NCBI GenBank assembly: GCA_014621425.1 | Contig: JAANBB010000215.1 | Coordinates: forward strand, 1-64,000 | Reading direction: 5' to 3' | DNA length: 64,000 bases | From: Cylindrodendrum hubeiense | Taxonomy: Eukaryota > Ascomycota > Sordariomycetes > Hypocreales > Nectriaceae | In this document: positions 36,174-46,957 of the stretch, in pieces | Position numbering within the stretch: position 1 is the stretch's first letter | Layout: the number at the start of each line of letters is the position of its first letter | The notes under the pieces: generated by a model | The model's input: only the letters and a program-made list of their open reading frames with translations | What the model was told of the DNA's origin: nothing | Databases searched by the model: none | Translations under genes and position numbers: made by a program

Positions 36174-37377
36174 GCTTTGCAGGCACATATCACTTGTTCA
36201 TGGTCAAGGTGATTCGGAACTTCGGCGCTTCTCCGAACAGCCGTTACCACTCTGGGGAAAGACCACCCCCCCTGCTTACTCGAATCGCCTTGTTAGGAAA
36301 CAATGTCAGATCAAGTGGGCTTATGATAGAGTTGCCCGCTAGCCTAGGAAACGAATAACTCGCATCAGATACAGATGCAGACTAGCTCAGTGGTGTGCGT
36401 TGGACGCCACTAGCAAAACACGACAACATATACCAATAGAAGACAGAAGAAAGAAAACGGAGTCCCTAGATTTTCAGGATGTACAAAGATGTAGAAATAC
36501 AAATACGATTAACAGGGGTTATCCGAGTGCGAGTTGGTTGAAGGCTACTCCACAAATTGAATATTATAACCCACTTAGCTGCCTGCCAAGGAGGGATCAC
36601 CATGTCAGACACTAGCCAGCCACCTATTTTGCTATTTTGAATGCTCCTAGGTTTCATTACGGATACACCCGCACCAGGGTCTCTACTTTCAAATGGAGTC
36701 CCACTATTGAGGCTTTGCGTTTGGACTGCCTGGTCGGTCCTCATCGATCTCGCCAATGTCAGCCTGCCATTCTGTGTGGGACGCAGGGGTTATGGACGTT
36801 TTAATTTCCGATAGACTGCATGTTAGACAGTTGCCACGTATCGGATAAGTTGCTGAGAGCTGCCCCTTGAGGTTAGAGAAATAGCTCCGTCGCATCAGTG
36901 AAGTAGATTAGATCTGGGCATGCACGAATACCTTAATTGAGAAAGGCATGATTAGTCCTGATGAGGCAGCTGCTTAGACCTTTAGCCGATGGCGTTCTGT
37001 ATGTACAATCGTGACATGCCCATGGCCTGGGGTTTCCTCGTCCCCATTTCGACCTGACTTAAAGTTGGAAACGCCGGTTTAAAACGGTGGCTGGTTGTGA
37101 AGAAATATTGTGCATCCATCTGTGGCTGAGGCGTTTAAAAAGCGGCGCTGTGCAGAACCCCATTGGGACCGTTATGTGGGTATATCTGCCGGCGCCGAAC
37201 GGGCGCAAGTGCGTCAATTGGCCTCCACTGCCGACCGAGTCGCGTGATGGGGCCGGGATTCTTGCTCCAACATGCTCATCCGCCTCCGTCAACGGCCACC
37301 CGGACTCCGATACCCCTTCCGCCGTTGAGCATGTCCGCCCGGCTCTTGACCGTCTGTTTTTCATTGCCATCGCCATA
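36174..37377. other. intergenic region at the right edge of the cluster
   Basis: About 1.2 kb without a supportable gene. Frames are short and domain-free. An open frame runs into the J-domain gene from 37087 but its first 97 residues are not presequence-like, so this part is read as 5' flank. It marks the change from cluster to housekeeping genes. Confidence 0.45.
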
Positions 37378-38340
37378 ATGCCGCTGACCAAGCCCGCCGC
37401 CCGTCTCTGCTCCTGCAATTCCCTTCTCGGCCTTCCGTTCATTCCGTTGATATCGATAACGTCATCTCTCGGCTCGCGACCCCTCTACGCCACCTCCTCC
37501 TCGCCTTCACCACTTCAATCGACCTCAATATCGACGTCGCGGCCTCGCTTCTTGCCGTACCATCGCCGCCAAAGCTATGCCACCGTAAACAATCGCCGGC
37601 CCGGGGGCTCTGCGCGCGATGACGTGCCGGACTGGCCCAAGACTCCCCATCCGACCCCCTACGACATCTTCGCCATGCGACGAACCGATGCCTACACCAA
37701 ACACCGCTTCTTCCAGCTCGTCAAGCTCTACCACCCAGACAGGCACAGCCACGCCTCCGCCGTCCACCATATCCCCACCGCGACCCGCCTCGAGCGCTAT
37801 CGCCTCGTCGTTGCCGCAAACGACCTTCTCAGCGATCCCTCCAAACGCAGCCTCTACGACTCGCAAGGGGTCGGGTGGACTGGCAGCCGGCCCGCGACCC
37901 TCAACGAGAGCGTCCGCCATAGCGAGAAGTCGTGGCGCCACCAACCGGGAAACGCAGCCAGGAATGCGACCTGGGAAGACTGGGAGCGTTGGCACGATGC
38001 CCGCGACGGCAAGCCCTCCGACCCCATGTACATGTCCAACGGCGTCTTCGCCACCCTCGTGGTAATGCTGTGCATGGTTGGCGCCTTTGCGCAGATGAGT
38101 CGTGCTGAACAGGCCGGCGGTGACTACGTCGAGATGAGGAAGCAGTCGAACAACGTCATCGGGCAGCAGATGGCGCGGACGACCTATATGGCCGCTGGAC
38201 GGAACAAGGATGAGCGCGTCGACAGCTTTCTAAGAGAGAGAGAGAACACCACTTTTGAGTATACCCCGTCAAAGTATGACAGTTTCCAGCACGAGGCAGA
38301 GCCGAGGCCTGGGGGTGAGCCTGGCCATCGGCGACCATAA
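37378..38340 (+). CDS. Mitochondrial J-domain (DnaJ-like) protein
   Basis: The gene is intronless and encodes 320 residues from ATG 37378. The N-terminus is Ser/Arg-rich with few acidic residues (PLYATSSSPSP, RRQSYATVNNRRPGG), like a mitochondrial targeting sequence. A J domain follows (TPYDIFAMRRTDAYTKHRFFQLVKLYHPDRHSH with the HPD tripeptide, then RYRLVVAANDLLSDPSKRSLYD). A single hydrophobic segment (FATLVVMLCMVGAFAQM) lies about 80 residues before the end, suggesting inner-membrane anchoring. J proteins stimulate Hsp70 ATPase; this type may serve import or matrix folding, which is inference. The frame is open 97 codons upstream, but the later Met begins the presequence. Confidence 0.85.
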   Translation: MPLTKPAARLCSCNSLLGLPFIPLISITSSLGSRPLYATSSSPSPLQSTSISTSRPRFLPYHRRQSYATVNNRRPGGSARDDVPDWPKTPHPTPYDIFAMRRTDAYTKHRFFQLVKLYHPDRHSHASAVHHIPTATRLERYRLVVAANDLLSDPSKRSLYDSQGVGWTGSRPATLNESVRHSEKSWRHQPGNAARNATWEDWERWHDARDGKPSDPMYMSNGVFATLVVMLCMVGAFAQMSRAEQAGGDYVEMRKQSNNVIGQQMARTTYMAAGRNKDERVDSFLRERENTTFEYTPSKYDSFQHEAEPRPGGEPGHRRP

Positions 38341-38552
38341 AATACAAATTATTAAGAGACCATCAAGACTTGCGACCAGTGATAGTACCCAAGGGCCTGT
38401 CTACCATGTGTCATAAATTATATACTCAGTACTTCGTTAAATATAAAAAAAACAGAAGACAACCAAGTATCTAGTCTCACGAGATTCCACTCTACTTAGT
38501 TATATCCAAGGAGATCAAGTATTCGATTCAATCTGTTTCAGGCGTGCTCTCA

Positions 38553-39818
38553 CTAGCTAATCTTATGATATTTGATCCCATTCTCCGTTACCCGCCCTCT
38601 CCACGTAAAATGCTCCTTGGGGTTCTCTGCCAACAGCCTCATTGACTTGACATCTTCACTCTCACACTTCTCAATTATGCCCGCTTCCACTGCCTGGAGT
38701 GCATACTCCCTCGCCGCAGCCGCCTCGCCTAGCAAATTGGCATTCATCGCCGCCAGCGTCAATGCCCCAGCCAGCTTGATATCCAGTCGCTCCTTTTTGT
38801 ACATCTCCACCAACTTGCGGATGTCATCCATGGTGAGCTCTTTTTCCAAGTCCTCCATCTGCTCCTCCAGGACATGGATCCTCTGCAGTCGCTCGTCGCT
38901 CTCGTCTGCGAGAGCTTCGGCAAGGGCGCACTGTGGGCATCGGCAGTCGAAGCCCCAGGCGTTTTGGGCGCGGCGCTGGCGTGCGGCCCGGTGTTGGAAT
39001 GGGTTGAGGTAAGTCACGGTGAGCTCCTCGCCGGGGAGGATCTTACGGACAGCTCGTGTGCGGTGGACAAAGTCGGAGTCGATGTAATACCCCAGATTAG
39101 GCCGGCAGTCGTGGTTGATCCGCGAGATTTCAGGGTAGCTCCCGTAGTGGTGGCTGTCTGGTCCACCTAGAACGACTTGGTAACCATTTGTCATGAAGAT
39201 GTCGTTGATGCGGTGACCGCCGAGATGTGCCATTTGAGACAGGAACAGCTTGGCTGTATTTTCGGGGAGATAGGTGACCGCTTTCTCGAGGAGGTCGTGT
39301 TGCTGTTGTGAGGATGCGAGATCCTCCAGGAATCGCCGGTGGACAATAAACGCTGGGGGTCTTGGCATGACGACTTCTCCTCTATTAAACTCGCGATCTG
39401 CCATAACTCCTAATCCTTTCCCGGATACTTTCTCGATGTGGAATGATGATGGGACATCGAGGCCTTGGGGGTGTGGTCGCAAGTCTTTCAGCTTTGACAG
39501 ATGCACCTCCGGAGTAATCACCACGAGTCCTCTGCCACCGTAGAATCCTGGATTCGAGTACAAACAGAAGTCGTCCATGCATTCGTGTGGGCCTCTCCAC
39601 TCCGGCTCGACATACAATTTGTTCTCGGTCTCGTTATGTCGCAGGTTTCCTGTCGCGGCATCCCAATCTATCTCACAGACCCGTTTCTGGAGCAGTGGTA
39701 TGACCGGGTCCCAGGAACAGAATGCTTGGTTCTTCCATTCAACCAGCGCTGAGACTGGTTGGTAAACCAGACTGGAAATGAGAAGCCCACCCCGGAGTGA
39801 TATCGAGAATTGCTTCAT
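38553..39818 (-). CDS. SET-domain protein with N-terminal secretion signal
   Basis: The gene is intronless and encodes 421 residues. It starts with a signal peptide-like segment (SLRGGLLISSLVYQPVSA) followed by a Cys-containing region (FCSWDPV, CEIDWD, CMDDFCLYSNPGFYGGRG). The SET fold follows: IEKVSGKGLGVMADREFNRGEVV at its start, RINHDCRPNLGYY (the NHxCxPN motif) and GEELTVTYLNPF, then a post-SET-like WGFDCRCPQC cluster. The C-terminus is helical. SET proteins methylate lysines of histones or other proteins with SAM. The hydrophobic N-terminus is unusual for a nuclear enzyme and suggests entry to the secretory pathway; substrate unknown. Related fungal proteins of this type are usually annotated as SET domain-containing protein 5-like. 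Confidence 0.85.
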   Translation of the reverse strand: MKQFSISLRGGLLISSLVYQPVSALVEWKNQAFCSWDPVIPLLQKRVCEIDWDAATGNLRHNETENKLYVEPEWRGPHECMDDFCLYSNPGFYGGRGLVVITPEVHLSKLKDLRPHPQGLDVPSSFHIEKVSGKGLGVMADREFNRGEVVMPRPPAFIVHRRFLEDLASSQQQHDLLEKAVTYLPENTAKLFLSQMAHLGGHRINDIFMTNGYQVVLGGPDSHHYGSYPEISRINHDCRPNLGYYIDSDFVHRTRAVRKILPGEELTVTYLNPFQHRAARQRRAQNAWGFDCRCPQCALAEALADESDERLQRIHVLEEQMEDLEKELTMDDIRKLVEMYKKERLDIKLAGALTLAAMNANLLGEAAAAREYALQAVEAGIIEKCESEDVKSMRLLAENPKEHFTWRGRVTENGIKYHKIS

Positions 39819-40219
39819 CTTGCGGCCTTGAGCAAACAGATGCTTCGAAAGAGTACGATTGGCACGGCTTCGATAATCATAAGCTTAGTAGGAGGGCGAC
39901 TGGTTCTTTATAGTTTGTGAACAAAATACAGTTTAGTAGGAAGAATGGTAAAGCGCGTCACGACTTGGGTGATGAAGGATAGTTGCAATGGATGCAGGTT
40001 CAAATTCTGACGCCCAACCTAAAGGCAAAAGGAATAAACAAGTGCACAGTCTTGCTCCTCCCATCCCACCATCATTGAGAGTTTATCCCAAATAGAAATA
40101 CAGCATGCTCGAAGCTTGTTTGGGGCTCGCCGATCATACAACCCCCCATGTTTCATGAGCCGCTCACCCCTGTCTAGAGTCAGCAAGGACCCCGACATGC
40201 GTCTCGCGAAAGAGAGCTT
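39819..40219. other. intergenic, promoter of the SET gene
   Basis: About 400 bp between the SET gene start and the 3' end of the next minus-strand gene. No coding frame or repeat of note. Confidence 0.45.
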
Positions 40220-40930
40220 CTAATCATTCCAATCCCTAAATCGCCTTCTGTCAGGTATAATTTCGGGGTTAGGAATACTCCTAGAACTATCGTGGGTATG
40301 GTTTACGTCATGAGGATACCATCTGTTGGTCTGGGCGGCAGTATTTCGATAATCCGTAACTCGATCCTCGCGACTGGGCGGTAAGCTAGGACCGAATCGC
40401 AAATCCTGAAACAACGGGTTGGTGCGACTACTTTCAGGATGAGTTGAAACCGCCGAGGAAATCGACGACATGGGTGAGATATCCAGCCGGGTAGGGACCC
40501 AAGCCAGCTCCGAACCGGGAAGCTCAACAACAGGCCGTCGTCTTCCTCCAACATGACACACCTGAGCCCGCTGCCGCGCCCGGGTATAACTCCTCACTTC
40601 CGCCACAGCAGGCTTTGGCGTTGGAGAACGGACTCCTTGTGAAGATGTCTCCCTTGGGTCCCAAATATCTTGGTATGCGAGCCAGGACGTCGACTCGGTG
40701 CGATCTGCTTGGGAGCAAAGTTCGGCGGCCACATGTGTTTCTTCTGGAAGATCTGGGCGTGTAGGAAGACCAATAAAGCTATTCGCCTTCCCGCTCTTCT
40801 TCCTCTGTTGAACACAGATCCAAGCCACGAATAAAACAATCGCCAAAGTCAGGATCGCCCCCACAACGATCGCGCCGATAGTGCCATCCGATAGATTGTA
40901 GTCATGGGGGCTGTCAGCGGAGCAGCAACT
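40220..40930 (-). CDS. Single-pass membrane protein, partial model (5' exons unresolved)
   Basis: The last exon ends at 40220 and reads back through a clear transmembrane helix (GAIVVGAILTLAIVLFVAWICVQQ) followed by basic residues and a Pro/Ser/Arg-rich cytoplasmic tail of about 190 residues. The frame continues upstream of the first Met through YSCCSADSPHDYNLSDGTIGAIVV to a CAG acceptor-like site near 40930, so the Met at 40864 is probably not the start. This looks like the fungal single-pass proteins with a Cys-containing ectodomain, one helix and a disordered tail. I could not assemble the upstream exons: the preceding 500 bp on the minus strand gives no convincing signal peptide. The gene could be complete with hidden exons or degraded. 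Function unknown. Confidence 0.45.
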   Translation of the reverse strand, partial: SCCSADSPHDYNLSDGTIGAIVVGAILTLAIVLFVAWICVQQRKKSGKANSFIGLPTRPDLPEETHVAAELCSQADRTESTSWLAYQDIWDPRETSSQGVRSPTPKPAVAEVRSYTRARQRAQVCHVGGRRRPVVELPGSELAWVPTRLDISPMSSISSAVSTHPESSRTNPLFQDLRFGPSLPPSREDRVTDYRNTAAQTNRWYPHDVNHTHDSSRSIPNPEIIPDRRRFRDWND

Positions 40931-41512
40931 GTACTGTTACTGGATGGCTTCGGGGTGTAAATGGCATCGCTTCCGGATGATGAAGTTAGCATTGGAGTTG
41001 GGGTTGGTGTCTGCATCGACATCCACGTTGAGGTTTGTGTTGATACTGAGAGAAGTGATGAATGAAGCCGAAGAAAGCAGTCCTGTTAACATCCCAGAAA
41101 CCACTCAAGAATTTCGCCGAGGGGTGCCTTCCGGTGTGATAGCTGCTCCTTATATGTTTGCTTCACGGTCTGTTTGTGTTCAAGAGCGACGCGAATCGTG
41201 ACACCAACGGTGCGCTTGCATACATCCCCAATTATTAGAGCACCCTTTAGCTGGTCCATCGTGAATGTATTTGGCTTTTTAGTCTTAGTCAATATTATTA
41301 GATCGACCATTATCTATCTGAGAGTAGTGAATGAGGCTCAAAGGAAGCCAAATAGATCCACGATACAACAGTCAGGCGTACTCTCGGAATCAAAGGCTTC
41401 TTCAGCAAGGTACCAATTCATCACAGACGGTTTGTAACACCAATGCACATAATCGGGTGATTCCGTGACATGGTGGTTGTGCTATGGAGACGAAGTGCCC
41501 AGGGTAGGAGCA
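40931..41512. other. unassigned stretch upstream of the single-pass protein
   Basis: It should hold the missing 5' exons of the minus-strand membrane protein gene if that gene is intact, plus the 3' UTR of GatB. Frames are short and I can assign none with confidence. Confidence 0.35.
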
Positions 41513-43369
41513 TCAGCCCTCACGAAGGAGGTCAACCTTTGCTCTCAGCACCTTCTCAGCCGTTGTGGGGACGATACCCTCAGTTGGACCGAGCCGCATA
41601 AGCTTGCCGACGAGGTACATCAGCTTGCCCTGAGGAAACTTGGTGTATTCGACGAATCCCTGTAGCACCTTCTCCTCCTTGGCCATGACCTCGTCGGCGA
41701 GAAGCTCATACTCCTCCTGAGAAATCTCCTTGAACCACAAATCGTTGTCCTTGATCGCTTGTGTTACTCCTCCCTCAATCTCCTTGAAGTAAATTGCGAA
41801 GAGGAGCTCCTTCGCAACCTTTCCAGTAATTTGCTTCTGGATAAGATGATAGAGCAGTTGCGAAAGGTCGGAATCGGGTACTTGTTCGCAGTCTCCTTCC
41901 GGGGTAAATGAGAGATCTCTTGCTGCAAGTGGACCAGCCTTGTAGGTGGTCAGACGACCGAGCTCATGAATGATCCAATTTCCAGCAATGGGGGCGTAGC
42001 TCTTGATGTCTGACAATTCTGCTTCAGTGGTGTTGCCAGCGAACTTTTCCTCGAGAGACTTTAGTATCTTGTAGAAATATTGGACCCGCGCTCCATTCTC
42101 AAGGTTGATTAGCGACAGTGCATCCTTTGGCGTCAGACCAAACTGGGAAATCAGCGTGTCAAGCTCCGAATCTAAGGATACGGCAAGCGACTCTCGGAGG
42201 TGGTTCACGAGGTCATCGCCAATGACAAGGGGCGCGATGTCTGGATCGGGCATATAGCGGTAGTCTACTTCTCCCTCCTTTCCTCGCAGACGACGGGTCT
42301 CTGTTGAGCCGATGCTCCAACCGCGAGTCTCGCTGGCAATGGTGCGCCCAGCTTCAAGTTCGCGAATTTGTCGGTCTCGCTCAGAAATAATGGCGTCCTC
42401 AATTGCCTTGATGGTACTCAGGTTCTTTATCTCGGTCCTCGTCCCAAGGGAGGGGTTAGTCCCGTCAGTCCGGCGAACAGACACATTCACATCGGCTCGC
42501 AGTCCTCCCGTCTCCATGCCGGAGACGCAGGCATCCACGGAGTTCAGTAATGACTGAATCTTGCGGACGAAAACAGCGGCTGTGCGAGGGTGATGCATTT
42601 CGGGTTCAGAAATGATCTCGATGAGCGGCACACCGACTCGGTTGAAATCTAGCCAGTGAATATTGTCCGTCTGGGCAAGTGTCTTGGCTGTATCTTGTTC
42701 GAGCTGAACTTGGTGGATTCCCACAGTCACGCTCTCGCCATCTTCGAGAGAGATCCCATCTCGCGCTAGGAGGGTAATGTGGCCATTCTTGGCAAATGGT
42801 TCATAGAACTGGGTGATCTGGTAGCCAGACGGTTGGTCCCACCAGAAGTAGTGCTTCCGGTCGAAACGACTGACTTTCTGAACATCGCAGTTGAGGGCCA
42901 AAGCTGCGCGAAGGGCTGGGACGAGGGTTTCCTTCTGGAACAGGGGCTGGCTACCCGGCATGGCCACATCGAAAAGTGCGACATGGCTGTTAGGCTCATC
43001 ATTGAATGATGTGACGGCAGGCGAAAACAGTTTGCGTGATGTATTCAGCTGGGCGTGAATCTCAATGCCCACTGTCAACTCCCAACCATCGACTGTCTGT
43101 GAATCTCCTTTTGACTTCTTCTTTCCCTGTTTCTTGGCCTGTTTCGCCTCTTCTCTTAACTGTTTGCGTAGAGGTACCGGTTGCGCTGGTGGGGTGGGGG
43201 CAGACACCTCGCGGGCAGCGTGGAGCAACCTGACTGGGCAGGATCTCAACGCAGCTGACCGTGCTATAGCAGGTTGCCTCAAGGCCTGGCACGCACCGAT
43301 ACAACCACGTCGTGATATTTGCCCACCGAGCAGGTAACTGCTGAGCGCAGAAGTTGGGATGCGCGTCAT
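41513..43369 (-). CDS. gatB: Mitochondrial glutamyl-tRNA(Gln) amidotransferase subunit B
   Basis: A single exon of 618 residues is read from ATG 43369. The first ~100 residues are Arg/Ser/Ala-rich without acidic residues (a mitochondrial presequence), then a Lys-rich linker. The conserved GatB core follows: WELTVGIEIHAQLNTSRKLFSP, the CDVQKVSRFDRKHYFWWDQPSGYQITQFYEP region, VGIHQVQLEQDTAKT, DFNRVGVPLIEIISEPEMHHP, GGLRADVNVSVR and EVDYRYMPDPDIAPL. The C-terminal helical/YqeY-like tail (TEAELSDIKSYAPIAGNWIIHEL) is present. With GatA and GatC/F it converts Glu-tRNA(Gln) to Gln-tRNA(Gln) in mitochondria. The frame is open 80 codons further upstream, but that extension is not presequence-like and probably represents 5' UTR. 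Confidence 0.95.
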   Translation of the reverse strand: MTRIPTSALSSYLLGGQISRRGCIGACQALRQPAIARSAALRSCPVRLLHAAREVSAPTPPAQPVPLRKQLREEAKQAKKQGKKKSKGDSQTVDGWELTVGIEIHAQLNTSRKLFSPAVTSFNDEPNSHVALFDVAMPGSQPLFQKETLVPALRAALALNCDVQKVSRFDRKHYFWWDQPSGYQITQFYEPFAKNGHITLLARDGISLEDGESVTVGIHQVQLEQDTAKTLAQTDNIHWLDFNRVGVPLIEIISEPEMHHPRTAAVFVRKIQSLLNSVDACVSGMETGGLRADVNVSVRRTDGTNPSLGTRTEIKNLSTIKAIEDAIISERDRQIRELEAGRTIASETRGWSIGSTETRRLRGKEGEVDYRYMPDPDIAPLVIGDDLVNHLRESLAVSLDSELDTLISQFGLTPKDALSLINLENGARVQYFYKILKSLEEKFAGNTTEAELSDIKSYAPIAGNWIIHELGRLTTYKAGPLAARDLSFTPEGDCEQVPDSDLSQLLYHLIQKQITGKVAKELLFAIYFKEIEGGVTQAIKDNDLWFKEISQEEYELLADEVMAKEEKVLQGFVEYTKFPQGKLMYLVGKLMRLGPTEGIVPTTAEKVLRAKVDLLREG

Positions 43370-44715
43370 TGTACGTCCAATGCGGGGCTGCCGGCGATAT
43401 ATCGAACGGTTTGGAAGTCGGGGCGAGGAAGAAAGTTGGGCGCTCGATGGCTGGTCGCGGTCTGGGGAATGCAATTGCTCTCGTAGACGGCACTCCTTAG
43501 ATACGTAACAGCCGTAGTATCTGGTCAATGCGGAGGCTCGGGGGGAGGCACAGCGGGCGCGTGTTGGTCGGTATCGGCTCGGGCGGGTGGTGTGCTCTAC
43601 TGCAGGCAATTGGCGATAGGTGAGGTGGTGTCAATGCGGGCAGTCTGCAGGCATTCTTCGTATCGCACAGTTGGGGAGAATTGGTGCGATTAGGGCCGGG
43701 TTCGACGCTCCCACTGCTGGCTTTGTCCTGAGCTTCGGAGCGGCGATTCAACAAGGGTCGGGTGAAGCTTGAGATTTTGTCGCAAATGTGTAAGTGAAGA
43801 GCTCTAGTGGAGCTGCCTCTAACGCTCAGCGGGACTATCCGGGCCGCTAGAAAACCCGAGCAGCCGTGAATACGGAACCGGAACCGAATGGCTTCACCAT
43901 GTCACTGTACAGTGTCGTTGTTGGGCGTGTTCACACGGTAAATCCACCTTCGCAACTGGTAGATAGTGAATCTGTAGCGCGGCCTGCTTCCTCGGACTGT
44001 TGGGGATAGGGAGTGGAGCGCATAGTGCGAGCACTGTGCATGCTCCGCCATCGACCACACCACCACGACGCATGCCGCCGACCCCCATTCGTTGTCCTTC
44101 AACTTCGCTAACCCATGATGCGAGTCGGAGCGGTCGTCCAATCCTGACGCCTGTAAGAGGGCCTCCCCCGGGGGGCTGACACATGCAGAAGCGTGTCATC
44201 CGGATGACGAGTCTACCGTATCGCTTGCTTGAAGGAGGCTCTGTCCCCAGCTTCCCTTTTCCCATGCTTCACTCTTCGCTGTGACATCACCCCGCGACGA
44301 GCCGAGTGACTGTTGGTGTCTGTATTCTTTCTCGTTCTGGTATTCGTTTTGAGCCCCTGCTGTATATTATCGCGTCGCTTCATTCTCAGCCGGTATTCCG
44401 TGTTGGCGGTGGTCGTCTGATCGATTCCTCGGCACCCGGCTCAGGTCCTCCTATTTGTTAATCCACCCGCCACTAACACCATCTCTGCGATATCCAGCGA
44501 CAGTGAAACACACTCTCTCATCCATGTGAATCACTATTTAATCCCTAGCCCACCGCCCCTTGTCGCTAACAAACCCCTACACAGACCCTTTCTTGTTGCA
44601 TACATGGGGTGAGAGTATCACCCAAGCCAGCATTTCTGCAAGATTCCAGGTCGCCTATAAATTCGATCCTAGGCAATACTTAACCAACTAGCTGTGGAAA
44701 TACACTCCAGAAGCA
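43370..44715. promoter_or_regulatory. Divergent intergenic region between GatB and DUF6594-like gene
   Basis: This 1.35-kb region separates two divergent starts. The right part (44270-44700) is pyrimidine-rich with many TTCTC and CCCACC segments, as in a fungal 5' UTR. Open minus-strand frames near 43894-44265 have no domain. I see no RNA gene. Confidence 0.45.
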
Positions 44716-46442
44716 ATGTCTGGAACAATGGATGTTCCCCCACCACAAAGGGACGTGGACACAGGAGTGAACACCGCCGTCAGAAGACGGAGGCCGTCGC
44801 TGCCCAAACCAAGGCCGGTCTCTTCGCCAAATATATCTTCCAAATTCTCTGAGTCACATCGCTCGAGGCCCTTTAGCGCAATCGGGGCGGATTTCAAGGA
44901 AGAAGATGAGCCGTCAAACGGCGTTGTTATTACATCATCGTCACCAGATACTTCCTCGATAGCGGGTTCTACCACCGCCCAAGCGGGCGGCAATGGGCCT
45001 GCAAACTCAAACAGCGGTCGGTCTGTCGGTGTAGAATTTGCATCGGATCAGAAAGACGATGCAAACATACCCAAGGAAAGACGAGAATCCAGAAACCGAA
45101 AACCGCCGAGGAGCACCCAGCGACCAACCTCTCTGGCCTTGTCTGAATCAGAAGCGCCTATGGTTACGCAGGACCCCATGCGTTTTTCCTCTCACGACGC
45201 AGGCCAGTATAAAGCCAGGCGGCGTGGACCCCAAATCTCACCGTCTATTTCTTCATCGGTTCCAAGCACCATTCCCCATGACGCCTTCTCCGAACGCCAA
45301 ATTGAAACCAGGTCCGATCTAAGCTGGAGCCCAGAGTTCCCTGATTACGCAATAGCAACCCAGCCCCCGTCACAACTTGTGCCGGCTTTTGATCCCCATT
45401 TCGGAGGACAGTACCCTTTGCCACAGCCGTATCCCATCCACAACTACGGTGCGCCGGAAACTCCACGGGGAAACGGTCCTTTCCCATATTTCCCCCCCTC
45501 CCAATATCCAAACACGATGGCCACTCCAAATCCAATGGCCCCCCAACCTATGGCTGAAAGACCACCCATAAGTGGATATGAGCTGTTGGCGGCAAAACTG
45601 ACGAACGACTATGGAGGGGGGCCACCTATAAGGGCCATGTATCGTCGGTTTGAGTCTATCAACCATCGAGTTTTGCTGTCGTTGCAGGATCAGATTACTG
45701 CTCTCGAGGATAGACTTTGCGACATGGACGAAGACGACTCGAGGAATCGGTTGCAAGGTGGGGTTCCCCTTCCAGCCGCTGAACGGGAGGAAAGGGTCAG
45801 TAATCACAGTTTCCATCTGGCTAAAGGGAGGCTCTTCGGACAAATAGCCCATAAGCTTCAGATCTATAGTAAGTCGATACCATTATAAGCGCTATACCAC
45901 TCCTAACACGTCCAGACACACTTCTCGCCTCTTTTAAGGAAATTCAGGACCTGCCACCACCAACGGAAGGTGAAATTCGAAACTACAGAGCCTTTCTCGA
46001 AGAAAGAAGACCGATTGAAGAGTCCGAAACTGGATTTCTTGACGAACAAGATTTAATCTTGTTGGAGCCTCGTCCATTCGTGGAACAAAGGGTCCCAGCT
46101 GACCAAACGCCCCGTCCGGTGCGTGGCCCTGGGAACGACCCTAACAGACCGGCGGCAGCCCATAGGCGTCGAGGCGCTCTCTTTCACCGGGGCCCGGTTC
46201 AAGAAGTGGCTATTGGAGCAGTCGCAGCTATTTTCGGCCCTCTCCTTGCTTTTCCTGTGATCCATGACTTTGCTGGACGCATAACGATTGTGGTTCTCTT
46301 CGCAGCAATTGTTTGCATGGTCTTACTCGGCACGGGTGCGCTCAACCTAGTGGCGGCAACAACCCAAGATGCCCAAGAATATCTTATCTATGGAGGCGTC
46401 TACGTTGGGGGTATGACAGTACTTGCTCGTTTTCTTCAGTAA
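44716..46442 (+). CDS. DUF6594-type membrane protein with disordered N-terminus
   Basis: Two exons (44716-45868 and 45916-46442; 47-bp intron) give 559 residues. The first ~290 residues are low-complexity, rich in Ser, Pro, Arg and Gln (several PP, SSP and PQP runs), with no domain. The second half matches the general pattern of fungal DUF6594 proteins: MYRRFESINHRVLLSLQDQITALEDRLCDMDEDD, a helical segment KLQIYNTLLASFKEIQDLPPPTEGEIRNYRAFL restored by splicing, and a C-terminal pair or trio of hydrophobic helices (VAIGAVAAIFGPLLAFPVIHDF, ITIVVLFAAIVCMVLLGTGA, LIYGGVYVGGMTVLARFL). Function of the family is unknown; membrane location inferred. The assignment to DUF6594 is from memory of its pattern. 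Confidence 0.8.
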
Positions 46443-46957
46443 ATTTGGATGTCATTGGGGATTCTTTTGGGGGGCTTCAGCTAGGTCCCACTCGTCTTAT
46501 TTTACTTTGGGATGAAGGAGTTGAAGAAGAATGCGCTCTGGATAGTGCTTTCTTTTTCTTTTTGCGAGCGTTTATCAGCTGATATTTAAGGAAATTTTCA
46601 TGTATTCATCTGTCTGTTATTACCGTTTTGATCATTGGGATGATGAGAAAACCTTGTTAAATTGGACGATGGTTGGCAGCTTCTTCTTGCTGAATGATTA
46701 CCCTAGAGCAATGTATTTCTGAAACTGTATGTACCTTCATAGCCGGCTAGTACTATGAGAGATTATTGAATGGATTATTTTTCAACAAGGGTTGAAATAT
46801 TAAAGGTATGTTTCCTCAAGTGACTCGTGACAGCATTGCGAATCGAGGTGATCGGCTTACAGCCGAGGGGTTATTCCCCACTGTTCTAACGTAGTTCGGA
46901 TTTTCAGTGCACTCCAGCAATATATCCCTCATTTCGAAGCATCAACACCATCCAATC
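46443..46957. other. intergenic, AT-rich
   Basis: 3' UTR-like AT-rich sequence after the DUF6594-type gene, then the 5' flank of the tRNA. No gene seen. Confidence 0.5.

Noticed and set aside
37087..37377. Upstream 97-codon extension of the J-domain protein
   Set aside because: Contains acidic and Cys residues unlike a targeting sequence; the Met at 37378 starts a typical presequence.
43370..43609. 80-codon N-terminal extension of GatB
   Set aside because: The segment is not presequence-like; a proper mitochondrial presequence begins at the ATG at 43369.
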